Shown: positions 14,669 through 22,287 of the stretch, piece by piece | Layout of the letters: each line of letters opens with the position of its first letter | How positions within the stretch are numbered: the stretch's first letter is position 1 | Assembly: GCA_001804205.1 (NCBI GenBank) | Contig: MHFM01000015.1 | Span: 5,044 to 38,955 of the forward strand | Origin: Omnitrophica bacterium RIFCSPLOWO2_01_FULL_45_10b | Lineage (GTDB): Bacteria > Omnitrophota > Omnitrophia > Omnitrophales > Danuiimicrobiaceae | DNA length: 33,912 nt | Reading direction: 5' to 3' | Position numbers and translations under genes: made by a program | Notes under the pieces: model-generated | The model's input: the letters and a program-made list of their open reading frames with translations, nothing else | Database searches by the model: none | Told to the model about the DNA's origin: nothing

Positions 14669-16516
14669 ATGGCATCGAATTTATGGCCAATACTAGGTTG
14701 CGGGGCAGGACTTAGGAGCCAACATTATCCAGTGATTACCGAAACATGGCCCAAAGATGTGGATTGGTTTGAGGCCGTTTCGGAAAATTACATGGATACG
14801 GGCGGCCGCCCCCTTCATATTTTGGAAGAGGTCCGTCGGCATTATCCTATTGCACTTCACGGTACCGCACTTTCTATTGGTTCCTCAGATCCACTTAACC
14901 CCGCTTATCTCGAACGATTAAAGAAATTGATCGAACGAATCGACCCCTTTCTTGTTTCCGATCATTTGTGTTGGTCGGGCGTAGAGGGTGAGCAGCTTCA
15001 TGATTTATTGCCGCTTCCTTTTACCGAAGAATCCATTCAACATGTTGTCCGGCGCGTTCAACACATTCAGGAGTTCTTAGGCCGAAGATTCGTTTTAGAA
15101 AACGTTTCAACTTATGTGACCTATCAACATTCCGCCATGCCAGAATGGGAATTTTTAACCGAGGTAGCCAAGCGCTCAGGTTGCGGCCTTTTACTCGATA
15201 TCAATAATGTATATGTGAATGCCACGAATCATCGATTTGATCCTTATGAATACCTGCGCCACATTCCGCATGATCTCATCGCTCAGATTCATTTGGCTGG
15301 GCATACTGACATGGGCGATTTTCTTTTTGATACGCACAACAAACCAGTGATTGATTCGGTATGGGATTTATACCGAGAAGCGCTCAAGCATTGGGGCCAG
15401 GTGTCAACGTTGATCGAATGGGATGAAAACATTCCGCCCTTTGAACAGTTGCTTGAAGAAGTCAGAAAAGCAAAAGTGATTTATAAAAAGTTTGAAGGGC
15501 AAAAACCCGTCATTGCGAGGAGTTTCAACGGAACGACGAAGCAATCTGACACAACATGTCATCCTGAGGCGAAGCCGAAGGATCTCAAGATTCTTTCCGC
15601 CACCCAGACTGGCGAACCCGCCGTTCTGCTGGGCGGGCGCTCCGCTCAGAATGACAGCATTGGATTGCTTCGGCCTCATTCGGACAGCCGCCTCGCAATG
15701 ACGAATGCCGCCTCGCTTCTAGAAATTCAGCATTGGCTGAAATTACAAATTCATCCGGATGTAACATATCGTGGCACACTACCGGAAAATTTATTGAATT
15801 CTCAAGGTGGTTTACCCGGAGCGGAGCGGGTTCAAGTTTACGCCAATGGTTACCCTTCGCGGATTCGGGAATCATTAAATGAAGTTTACGAAGCAGTTCA
15901 TTATGTGTTGGGCGATGAACATTTTTCTGATTTGTGCCACGCCTATGCCGAGCACTATCACTCTCGGGATTACAACCTCAATTTTGTCGGCCGGCACATG
16001 GCCGAATTTCTGAAGGCTTCACCTTGGATTAAAGAATTTCCCTTTCTTCCGGATTTAGCAAAACTTGAATGGTTGATTTGGGAAGCGTTTCACGCATTTG
16101 ATGGCGAGCCGTTTACCCCGCTTCAGGCATCAAAAATCCCGATGGAAGATTGGGAACGTGCGCAGTTTATTTTTCAACCTTCCGCAGGACTGATTGCTTC
16201 ACCGTGGCCCATCCTTGATATCTGGCGCCTGCGCCGCGAGGCGAGGCAAGGATTGAGAGTTGATATTAAGCGCTCTCAGCAAATTTTGGTGGGGCGCAAG
16301 AATGATCAGGTGCGATGCGAACTGATTGATAAAAATCAATATCGATTAATTGAAGGGTTGCTTCAAAAACAAACTTTGGGAGCGGTATGCGAAGCTTTAG
16401 CGGAAGAAACTGAAGAGGAAGCACTTCCAATCGCCGCATGGTTTTCCAATTGGATTCAGGAAGGTTTGATTTTGCGCTGTGAAGTTCCCAAGAAAGCCGT
16501 GTTAGTGGCAAAATAG
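14669..16516 (+). CDS. bufB: fused BufB-BufC bufferin-modifying enzyme (DUF692 MNIO + DUF2063)
   Basis: A 615-residue fusion. Residues about 5-275 form a DUF692/MNIO domain, a TIM barrel that holds iron and oxidises Cys in RiPP precursors. Metal-ligand motifs are complete: LHGTAL (His64), SDHLCWSG (Asp98, His99), ENVSTYV, LLLDINNVYVN, IHLAGH, DTHNKPV and LIEWDENIP. Residues about 350-615 form a DUF2063/BufC domain, the precursor-binding partner, opening with LLEIQHWLKLQ and VQVYANGYPSRIRE. These are usually two genes. The linker (residues 280-345) is encoded by a 196-bp composite palindromic element inserted in frame. I prefer the ATG at 14669, eight bases after AGGA, over 14663. It lies between bufA and a lipoprotein gene 11 bases downstream. 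Confidence 0.92.
   Translation: MASNLWPILGCGAGLRSQHYPVITETWPKDVDWFEAVSENYMDTGGRPLHILEEVRRHYPIALHGTALSIGSSDPLNPAYLERLKKLIERIDPFLVSDHLCWSGVEGEQLHDLLPLPFTEESIQHVVRRVQHIQEFLGRRFVLENVSTYVTYQHSAMPEWEFLTEVAKRSGCGLLLDINNVYVNATNHRFDPYEYLRHIPHDLIAQIHLAGHTDMGDFLFDTHNKPVIDSVWDLYREALKHWGQVSTLIEWDENIPPFEQLLEEVRKAKVIYKKFEGQKPVIARSFNGTTKQSDTTCHPEAKPKDLKILSATQTGEPAVLLGGRSAQNDSIGLLRPHSDSRLAMTNAASLLEIQHWLKLQIHPDVTYRGTLPENLLNSQGGLPGAERVQVYANGYPSRIRESLNEVYEAVHYVLGDEHFSDLCHAYAEHYHSRDYNLNFVGRHMAEFLKASPWIKEFPFLPDLAKLEWLIWEAFHAFDGEPFTPLQASKIPMEDWERAQFIFQPSAGLIASPWPILDIWRLRREARQGLRVDIKRSQQILVGRKNDQVRCELIDKNQYRLIEGLLQKQTLGAVCEALAEETEEEALPIAAWFSNWIQEGLILRCEVPKKAVLVAK
15508..15703. repeat. composite palindromic element inside the bufBC reading frame
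   Basis: A 196-bp element with perfect 13-bp terminal inverted repeats: CGTCATTGCGAGG (15508-15520) and CCTCGCAATGACG (15691-15703). A second perfect inner pair is CGAAGCAATC (15537-15546) and GATTGCTTCG (15663-15672). A different element is nested in the centre. Similar ends occur at 22085-22274. The whole is translated as the linker of the BufB-BufC fusion. Confidence 0.9.
15557..15656. repeat. nested TGTCAT-ended element within the bufBC insertion
   Basis: A 100-bp element ending in TGTCATCCTGAG (15557-15568) and CTCAGAATGACA (15645-15656), 11 of 12 bases complementary. Internal short palindromes include GAAGGATC/GATTCTTTC-like and CCAG-rich arms. It sits between the inner arms of the 15508-15703 element, so it inserted into, or evolved as the tip of, that structure. 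Confidence 0.8.
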
Positions 16517-16527
16517 AGGAGGTAGTT

Positions 16528-17172
16528 ATGGGTAAGCAATATTATTTTGCAGTGCTTTGTTTGGCTTTGATTTTGTCCGCTTGTACTTCCGTTCACGCTC
16601 CATCTGGATTTTTGGGAGATTACTCCCACTTTTCAGAGGAGAAGGGTGAGCACTTTCGGCAGGAATATGTAGCTGAGGGTGTTGATCTCACCAAATATAC
16701 CAAGGCAAAAGTAAATCCCGTTGAGCTTAAGTATTTTGAAAATGCCGCCGGTACATTTACCGAAGACGATTCAAATTATCTCGCCTCTCGTTTACAAGAA
16801 AGCCTTGAGGCTGAACTTGCCAATAAATACCAAGTCTTGGGGCCGGCTGAACGTCCTGATGAACGGACTCTTGTGGTAAGCCCGGCACTTGTTTATGTTA
16901 AAATGCCGGAACGCCTCCTTAATGTGGCAACCGCTTGGTTGATCGGCTTTCAATTTTCAAAAGGCGCCGCTGCTTTTGAGGCCAAATTAACAGATGGAGG
17001 GAGCGGAAAAGAACTTGCCCTTGTTACCGAACAAAGAAAATCGGGTGGTGGTATCAAGGACATCAAATCCATATTGATCGGTGGTTTTTTCAAGTTTATG
17101 CATGCCGAAGGGGCTTTTAAACGATGGGGTCAGAATTTTGTTGATCTAGGCACGCCCGAAAGCACTTCTTAA
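16528..17172 (+). CDS. DUF3313 family lipoprotein
   Basis: A 214-residue lipoprotein with a lipobox LSAC (Cys19) after a short signal peptide. The mature start, SGFLGDYSHF, is characteristic of DUF3313. A middle segment (RTLVVSPALVYVKMPE) and a Gly-rich hydrophobic stretch (LIGFQFSKGAAAFEAKLTD) fit that family's pattern. Function is unknown. It follows the BufB-BufC fusion by 11 bases with an AGGAGG ribosome-binding site and precedes a strong terminator, so it is the third gene of the bufferin operon. A role in holding or moving the mature bufferin at the envelope is possible but unproven. Confidence 0.82.
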   Translation: MGKQYYFAVLCLALILSACTSVHAPSGFLGDYSHFSEEKGEHFRQEYVAEGVDLTKYTKAKVNPVELKYFENAAGTFTEDDSNYLASRLQESLEAELANKYQVLGPAERPDERTLVVSPALVYVKMPERLLNVATAWLIGFQFSKGAAAFEAKLTDGGSGKELALVTEQRKSGGGIKDIKSILIGGFFKFMHAEGAFKRWGQNFVDLGTPESTS

Positions 17173-17195
17173 AGCAGTTAAATCTTTTTCAGGAA

Positions 17196-17237
17196 ACAAA
17201 AACTCCGTTTGAAAAAGACGGAGTTTTTGTTTTTTTT
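17196..17237 (+). terminator. Rho-independent terminator of the bufferin operon
   Basis: A perfect 13-bp stem (ACAAAAACTCCGT, 17196-17208, with ACGGAGTTTTTGT, 17218-17230) runs into a T-tract ending at 17237. The A-rich 5' arm and T-rich 3' arm could also work from the opposite strand. Confidence 0.93.
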
Positions 17238-17259
17238 CGCTGGTTTTAATGGAGTAGAA

Positions 17260-18981
17260 ATGCTGAAACCAAAACTTTTTACGACCTTAAAAAATTATTC
17301 TTGGCCTGAGTTTCGCAAAGATTTCACTTCAGGCGTTGTGGTTGGCATTGTAGCCCTTCCTTTGGCGATTGCTTTTGCCATCGCCTCAGGCGTTTCTCCG
17401 GAACGGGGGTTGTTTACGGCCATTATCGCAGGCTTTCTCATTTCAGCTTTGGGAGGAAGCCGTGTGCAAATCGGAGGCCCCACAGGCGCTTTTGTTGTCA
17501 TTGTTTACAGCATTGTCCAAAAACATGGAATGGATGGGCTTCTGATTGCAACAGTCATGGCAGGAGTGTTTTTGATGATGATGGGTTTTTTCCGGTTTGG
17601 CTCCGCCATCAAATTTATCCCTTATCCTGTTGTAGTGGGCTTTACGAGCGGGATCGCGCTTATTATTTTTTCATCTCAGGTGAAAGATTTTTTTGGCCTC
17701 CCAATGGGAACGGTTCCGGCGGATTTTTGGGAGAAATGGGTCGTTTATGCTCATCATTTTGGGGGCATCAATTACTATGCTTTAGCGGTTGGCGCTATTT
17801 CGATCGTAATTATTATTTTTTGGAAGAAAGTGTCTCAACGGATTCCAGGCCCCCTCGTTGCTTTGATCGTTTCAATATTTCTGGTTCGTATTTTTCATCT
17901 TCCTGTAGAAACTATCGGAAGCCGTTTTGGAGTCATTCCTCATGTATTGCCGCCACCTTCTTTGCCGCATGTCGATTTCGAAATGGTAAGAAATATGATT
18001 CCAAGCGCCATCACCATTGCGCTTCTGGCCGGAATCGAATCTTTGCTTTCGGCGGTGGTGGCAGACGGTATGATTGGAGGAAAACACCGGCCGAATATGG
18101 AACTTGTGGCACAGGGAATTGCGAATGCCGTTTCCCCTCTCTTTGGAGGCATGCCGGCCGCAGGCGCCATTGCGCGTACGGCTACAAACATTAATAATGG
18201 AGGCCGCACTCCTGTAGCCGGAATGGTTCATGCGCTTGTCCTTTTGATGATTATGCTTTTTTTTGGGAAATGGGCCGTGCTGATTCCATTGGCAACGCTC
18301 GCCGCCATTTTAATCATCGTCGCTTATCACATGAGCGAATGGCATTCATTTTTGATGACGTTAAAAAGCCCCAAAAGCGATGTGGCCGTTTTGCTAACAA
18401 CTTTTAGCCTCACCGTGATTTTAGATTTAACGGTTGCCATTCAAGTGGGGATGCTCCTTTCGGTCTTTTTATTTATGCGGCGTATGGCGCTTGTAACCAA
18501 TGTGGAAGTTATTACACGGGAATTGGTAGACGAAGAGGAGACGGAAGACCCGAACGCTATTAGCAAAAGAGAAGTTCCGCCTCAGGTTGAAGTTTATGAA
18601 ATCAACGGGCCCTTTTTCTTCGGAGCCGTCCATCAATTTAGGGAAGCTATGAATGTTACCGGAAAAACTCCAAAAGTGAGAATTATTCGTATGCGTGATG
18701 TGCCGGCCATTGACGCCACCGGAATTCATGCGTTAAAAGAAGAGTACGCAAATTCTAAAAAGCATGGCATCGCGTTTATCTTGTCCGATGTGCATACTCA
18801 ACCACTGATTGCGCTTGAGCGATCGGGGCTTTTGGATGCGATTGGCGAAGACAATGTGTTCGGCAATATTGATGATGCTCTGAACCGGGCCCGTGAAATT
18901 TTACGCCTGCCGCCCATAGAACGCCACATTCCGTTTGTTCCTACCGTGAAACGAGAAATGAATCCCAACCCCGATCTTTAA
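17260..18981 (+). CDS. SulP/SLC26-family anion transporter with STAS domain
   Basis: A 573-residue inner-membrane transporter of the SulP family, which moves sulfate, bicarbonate or other anions. The membrane domain (about residues 15-410) includes FTSGVVVGIVALPLAIAFA, GGSRVQIGGPTGAFVVIV and the conserved middle GGMPAAGAIARTATNINNGG. A C-terminal STAS domain (about 455-560) is recognisable by the MRDVPAIDATGIHAL strand-helix. The start at 17260 (GGAG just upstream) is preferred; a longer frame opens inside the terminator hairpin and gives an unlikely N-terminus. Substrate cannot be read from the sequence; no carbonic anhydrase or cysteine gene is adjacent. Confidence 0.93.
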   Translation: MLKPKLFTTLKNYSWPEFRKDFTSGVVVGIVALPLAIAFAIASGVSPERGLFTAIIAGFLISALGGSRVQIGGPTGAFVVIVYSIVQKHGMDGLLIATVMAGVFLMMMGFFRFGSAIKFIPYPVVVGFTSGIALIIFSSQVKDFFGLPMGTVPADFWEKWVVYAHHFGGINYYALAVGAISIVIIIFWKKVSQRIPGPLVALIVSIFLVRIFHLPVETIGSRFGVIPHVLPPPSLPHVDFEMVRNMIPSAITIALLAGIESLLSAVVADGMIGGKHRPNMELVAQGIANAVSPLFGGMPAAGAIARTATNINNGGRTPVAGMVHALVLLMIMLFFGKWAVLIPLATLAAILIIVAYHMSEWHSFLMTLKSPKSDVAVLLTTFSLTVILDLTVAIQVGMLLSVFLFMRRMALVTNVEVITRELVDEEETEDPNAISKREVPPQVEVYEINGPFFFGAVHQFREAMNVTGKTPKVRIIRMRDVPAIDATGIHALKEEYANSKKHGIAFILSDVHTQPLIALERSGLLDAIGEDNVFGNIDDALNRAREILRLPPIERHIPFVPTVKREMNPNPDL

Positions 18982-19040
18982 AAACTACCCCTTGAAATAC
19001 ATCTGTTTTCCAATAGAATCTTTCCGGCGCACTTAATCAA

Positions 19041-19673
19041 ATGGAAATCATTAAAGAGTTTTTTTCGCATCTTTACCGATTTGACGAGCTTATTCACTGG
19101 GGCGGATATTTCGTCCTTGTTGTTATTGTATTCGCCGAGACCGGTCTCTTAGCCGGTTTCTTTTTGCCCGGCGATTCACTTCTCGTGACCGCCGGTTTGG
19201 TCGCAGCGGTGGACGGATCGGTTCATATTTTTCCGCTTACTTTTTTCCTTTCCTTGGCGGCCATTGCAGGGGATAGTTTTGGATATTGGATTGGCTATCA
19301 TGCCGGCCCTAGAATCTTTAATCGCGACGACTCCATTTTTTTCCATAAGAATCATTTATTGAGAACACAAAAGTTTTATGACAAGCATGGCGCGAAGACG
19401 ATTGTCTTGGCCCGATTTGTTCCGATTGTACGCACCTTTGCTCCAACAGTGGCAGGGGTCGGCCGTATGGAATACCGAAAGTTTTTGTTTTACAATGTAA
19501 TGGGTGGAGTAGGATGGGTTCTCAGCATGACTTTGGCTGGCTATTTTCTGGGCCGGTCTGTCCCCAATATCGAAAAACAAATTCACTGGGTCATTTTAAT
19601 CGTTATCGTTCTTTCGTTTATTCCAATTATTAGAGAATTTTGGATATCGCGCCTTGAAAAACGAAGCCGCTAA
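19041..19673 (+). CDS. DedA-family membrane protein
   Basis: A 210-residue DedA protein. DedA members are inner-membrane proteins linked to polyprenyl-phosphate or phospholipid flipping and to proton-motive-force balance. The key elements are present: an acidic residue and Pro-Gly-Asp in ETGLLAGFFLPGDSLLVTAG, a re-entrant second half, and ARFVPIVRTFAPTVAG, which carries the family's conserved arginines. Several hydrophobic segments are seen. There is no clear ribosome-binding site before the ATG. The gene is flanked by the SulP gene (59 bases) and by a palindromic repeat before hppA. Confidence 0.9.
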   Translation: MEIIKEFFSHLYRFDELIHWGGYFVLVVIVFAETGLLAGFFLPGDSLLVTAGLVAAVDGSVHIFPLTFFLSLAAIAGDSFGYWIGYHAGPRIFNRDDSIFFHKNHLLRTQKFYDKHGAKTIVLARFVPIVRTFAPTVAGVGRMEYRKFLFYNVMGGVGWVLSMTLAGYFLGRSVPNIEKQIHWVILIVIVLSFIPIIREFWISRLEKRSR

Positions 19674-19720
19674 GGAAGCTTGTTTAAAAGCCGATATGAT
19701 AAGGCTGAGTTATTCCAAAC

Positions 19721-19786
19721 TTGTCATCCCCGCATGCTTGAAGCGGGGATCTAGAAATTAGATTCCCGCTTTCGCGGGAATGACAA
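19721..19786. repeat. palindromic element, TGTCAT family, copy 2
   Basis: A 66-bp element with TTGTCAT and ATGACAA termini. Two tandem hairpins are inside: ATCCCCGC/GCGGGGAT (19726-19733 with 19743-19750) and ATTCCCGC-TTTC-GCGGGAAT (19762-19781). The order of hairpins is inverted relative to the 10373 copy, so it is the same element in the opposite orientation. Confidence 0.87.
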
Positions 19787-19832
19787 ATAAGCGCTCAAAG
19801 TTAAGGAATGAAATACTAAGAAAGGGTCTCTG

Positions 19833-22079
19833 ATGATGTTGATATCTACCACAAGCCAATTTTCACAGGGTGAAATTATCGCTCTTTGGTCGGTGTTAGG
19901 CACCGCCATCGCAGGGCTTTTATATGCCGGTTTTCTCATGGCTCAAGTATTGAGAGAAGACTGCGGAACAAAGCTCATGCAGGAAATCAGCGGCTCTATC
20001 CGGACAGGAGCCAATGCGTATCTTTACCGCCAGTTTAAAACCATTGCCTTCTTAATTTTGCTTTTAACCGCCGCTCTTTATTTCACAGCCGGCGAAAAAC
20101 ACATTGCTTTGGGGCGTGCCTGCGCCTTTCTGATGGGTTCTATTTTTTCTGCAACGGTTGGTTTTGTCGGAATGAATCTCGCCGTGCGGGGAAACGTACG
20201 TGTGGCAGCAGCAGCCAACAGAAAAAGTTTTAGCCAAGCGCTGAAGATTGCCTATCGCACTGGAACAATCACAGGCATGCTGACCGACGGCCTCGGGCTT
20301 TTAGGCGGTACTTTGATTTTTATGATTTATGGCGAGAAAGCGTATGAAGTTCTCTTGGGATTTGGTTTCGGAGGCACTTTGCTCGCACTCTTTATGAGAG
20401 TAGGCGGTGGAATTTTTACCAAAGCAGCGGATGTAGGCGCTGATTTGGTTGGTAAAATTGAAAAAAATATTCCGGAAGACGATCCTCGAAATGCGGCTAC
20501 GATTGCAGATAATGTTGGAGACAATGTGGGCGATTGCGCCGGCATGGCTGCGGATATTTTTGAATCTTATGAAGTGACGATTGTCTCCGCCATGATTTTG
20601 GGCTGGGCTTCTTTCGGCCACAAGGGAGTTATTTTCCCACTATTGGTAAGAGCTGTCGGCGTTATTGCTTCGATTATCGGAACGTATGCCGTCCGCACCA
20701 AAGAAGCGGTCCGCGATGCGATGAAAGCAATTAATATCGGATTTCTTCTTTCAGCAATTATTTCAATTGCGGGCTTTAGCCTTATCGGATTTTTTTACTT
20801 TCGCTTTTCAGACAAACCCCAATTACCTTATTGGCTCAGCCTCGGCGTTCCCGGCCTTGATATGCGTCCCGTTTGGACGACCATGGTGGGAATTGTTCTC
20901 GCGGTGACAATTAACCGGCTTACCGAATACTTTACCGACACGCACAAAACCCCCGTCAAGTCCGTTGCCGAGTCCTGTCAAACAGGGCATGCCACTACAA
21001 TCATTACAGGTTTAGCGGTCGGTCTTGAAAGCACCGTATGGGCGATTCTCGTCATTGCAGTCGCGATTTTGATTTCAGCCGTGATTTATCAAGGTACGAA
21101 TCCAACCTTTATCGCTTATGGCGTATCCATGTGCGGAATCGGAATGTTAACGCTTACCGGCAACAATATTTCGATGGATGTGTTCGGACCGGTTGCGGAC
21201 AATGCCAATGGAATCGGTGAAATGGCGCATCTCAATAAAGACGCGCGTCAAATTCTGGCCGATCTTGATGCAGTGGGCAATACAACAAAAGCCATCACCA
21301 AAGGCATCGCGATTGCTTCGGCAGTGGTGGCAGCGATTTCGCTTTTCAATGCTTATATTACCGACATCGGCACCATTACAAAGCAAAGCTACGCCGAAGT
21401 CGCCTCTCTTCTTTCGGTTGCAGATCACAATGTGTTCATTGGGCTTTTAATCGGCGGCGCTATTCCATTTTTATTTAGTTCTTTGACCATTAAAGCGGTA
21501 GGAAGAGCCGCTTTTTTAATCGTCAAAGAAGTAAGAGAACAATTAAAAGACAAAGACGTTTGGGAAGGAAAAAAACTCCCCGATTATGCGCGCGTCGTTT
21601 CCATTTGTACGGCTGCGGCACAAAAAGAATTAATTCGGCCCGGTATTCTCGCGATCTTAACGCCGCTTTTGGTTGGATTTCTCCTCAAAAAAGAAGCGCT
21701 CGGCGGATTTCTTGCCGGAATGATTCTTTCCGGCCAGCTCCTTGCTGTTTTCATGGCCAATGCAGGCGGAGCGTGGGACAACGCCAAGAAATTAATCGAA
21801 GACGGCCTCTTTGGAGGCAAGGGTTCCGAAGCTCATAAAGCTTCCGTTACCGGAGATACCGTGGGAGATCCGCTCAAAGACACCGCAGGCCCTGCACTGA
21901 ATCCTCTCATCAAAGTGATGAACATGGTTGCGCTTTTGGCGATTCCGCTCGTGGTTCGATATGAAAACTCACCGAAAGTTTTCTGGTGCGCTGCTATCGC
22001 AGGAATTTTTCTTTTGATTCTGCTCATTCGCAATCCGAAACAAACCAAGGAAGAGCTTGAAATTCTAAAGCGGGCATAG
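19833..22079 (+). CDS. hppA: K+-independent membrane pyrophosphatase (proton pump)
   Basis: A 748-residue membrane-bound pyrophosphatase that couples PPi hydrolysis to ion export. The substrate site is intact: GGGIFTKAADVGADLVGK, IPEDDPRNAATIADNVGDNVGDCAG, and the late GDTVGDPLKDTAGPALNPL. At the residue that separates subfamilies, this protein has Lys486 (GNTTKAITKG) where K+-dependent enzymes have Ala. That predicts a K+-independent, proton-pumping enzyme. About 15-16 membrane helices are expected. It recycles PPi from biosynthesis into a proton gradient, a common trait of energy-limited anaerobes. An AAAGGG motif precedes the start, which could also be the next ATG three bases on. Palindromic elements flank the gene on both sides. 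Confidence 0.96.
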   Translation: MMLISTTSQFSQGEIIALWSVLGTAIAGLLYAGFLMAQVLREDCGTKLMQEISGSIRTGANAYLYRQFKTIAFLILLLTAALYFTAGEKHIALGRACAFLMGSIFSATVGFVGMNLAVRGNVRVAAAANRKSFSQALKIAYRTGTITGMLTDGLGLLGGTLIFMIYGEKAYEVLLGFGFGGTLLALFMRVGGGIFTKAADVGADLVGKIEKNIPEDDPRNAATIADNVGDNVGDCAGMAADIFESYEVTIVSAMILGWASFGHKGVIFPLLVRAVGVIASIIGTYAVRTKEAVRDAMKAINIGFLLSAIISIAGFSLIGFFYFRFSDKPQLPYWLSLGVPGLDMRPVWTTMVGIVLAVTINRLTEYFTDTHKTPVKSVAESCQTGHATTIITGLAVGLESTVWAILVIAVAILISAVIYQGTNPTFIAYGVSMCGIGMLTLTGNNISMDVFGPVADNANGIGEMAHLNKDARQILADLDAVGNTTKAITKGIAIASAVVAAISLFNAYITDIGTITKQSYAEVASLLSVADHNVFIGLLIGGAIPFLFSSLTIKAVGRAAFLIVKEVREQLKDKDVWEGKKLPDYARVVSICTAAAQKELIRPGILAILTPLLVGFLLKKEALGGFLAGMILSGQLLAVFMANAGGAWDNAKKLIEDGLFGGKGSEAHKASVTGDTVGDPLKDTAGPALNPLIKVMNMVALLAIPLVVRYENSPKVFWCAAIAGIFLLILLIRNPKQTKEELEILKRA

Positions 22080-22084
22080 ACATG

Positions 22085-22274
22085 CCGTCATTGCGAGGCA
22101 GCGCTCTAAATGAAGCCGAAGCAATCCCGGATCTGTCATTCCCGCGGAAGCGGGAATCTATAGATCCCCGCTTTAAACACACTGCGCGCTTTTGCGCGAG
22201 CACTCTTCGCGCAGAACTTGACGTTCTGCTGCGAAAGTGTGCGGGGATGACAACATTCTATCTCGCAATGACGG
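22085..22274. repeat. composite palindromic element between hppA and cstA (outer part)
   Basis: A 190-bp element bounded by perfect 13-bp inverted repeats, CCGTCATTGCGAG (22085-22097) and CTCGCAATGACGG (22262-22274). These are the same ends as the element inside bufBC. The left side also keeps GAAGCAATC; the matching right inner arm is missing. A TGTCAT-ended element is nested within. A 15-bp palindrome GGATGCA-T-TGCATCC (22273-22287) overlaps its right end and abuts the cstA start codon. Confidence 0.87.
22134..22252. repeat. palindromic element, TGTCAT family, copy 3 (expanded, nested)
   Basis: TGTCAT...ATGACA termini enclose a TTCCCGC-GGAA-GCGGGAA hairpin (22139-22156), an ATCTATAGAT palindrome, and CCCCGC/GCGGGG arms (22166-22171 with 22241-22246). 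Between those last arms, where other copies have a short loop, about 69 bases are added with further hairpins (GCGCGC-TTTT-GCGCG and CAGAAC/GTTCTG). Confidence 0.83.
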
Positions 22275-22287
22275 ATGCATTGCATCC

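Noticed and set aside
15404..15875. Two minus-strand frames across the bufBC linker
   Set aside because: They arise from the palindromic element, which is open on both strands; the DUF692 and DUF2063 domains are on the plus strand.
17209..17259. Upstream start giving 17 more residues for the SulP protein
   Set aside because: It begins inside the terminator hairpin and has no ribosome-binding site; the ATG at 17260 has GGAG and a normal N-terminus.
19721..22274. CRISPR array suggested by repeated TGTCAT palindromes
   Set aside because: Copies are far apart, differ in internal sequence and orientation, lack uniform spacers, and no cas genes are present.
22237..22287. Upstream start for CstA
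   Set aside because: It would translate part of the palindromic element; conserved CstA sequence begins at 22288.
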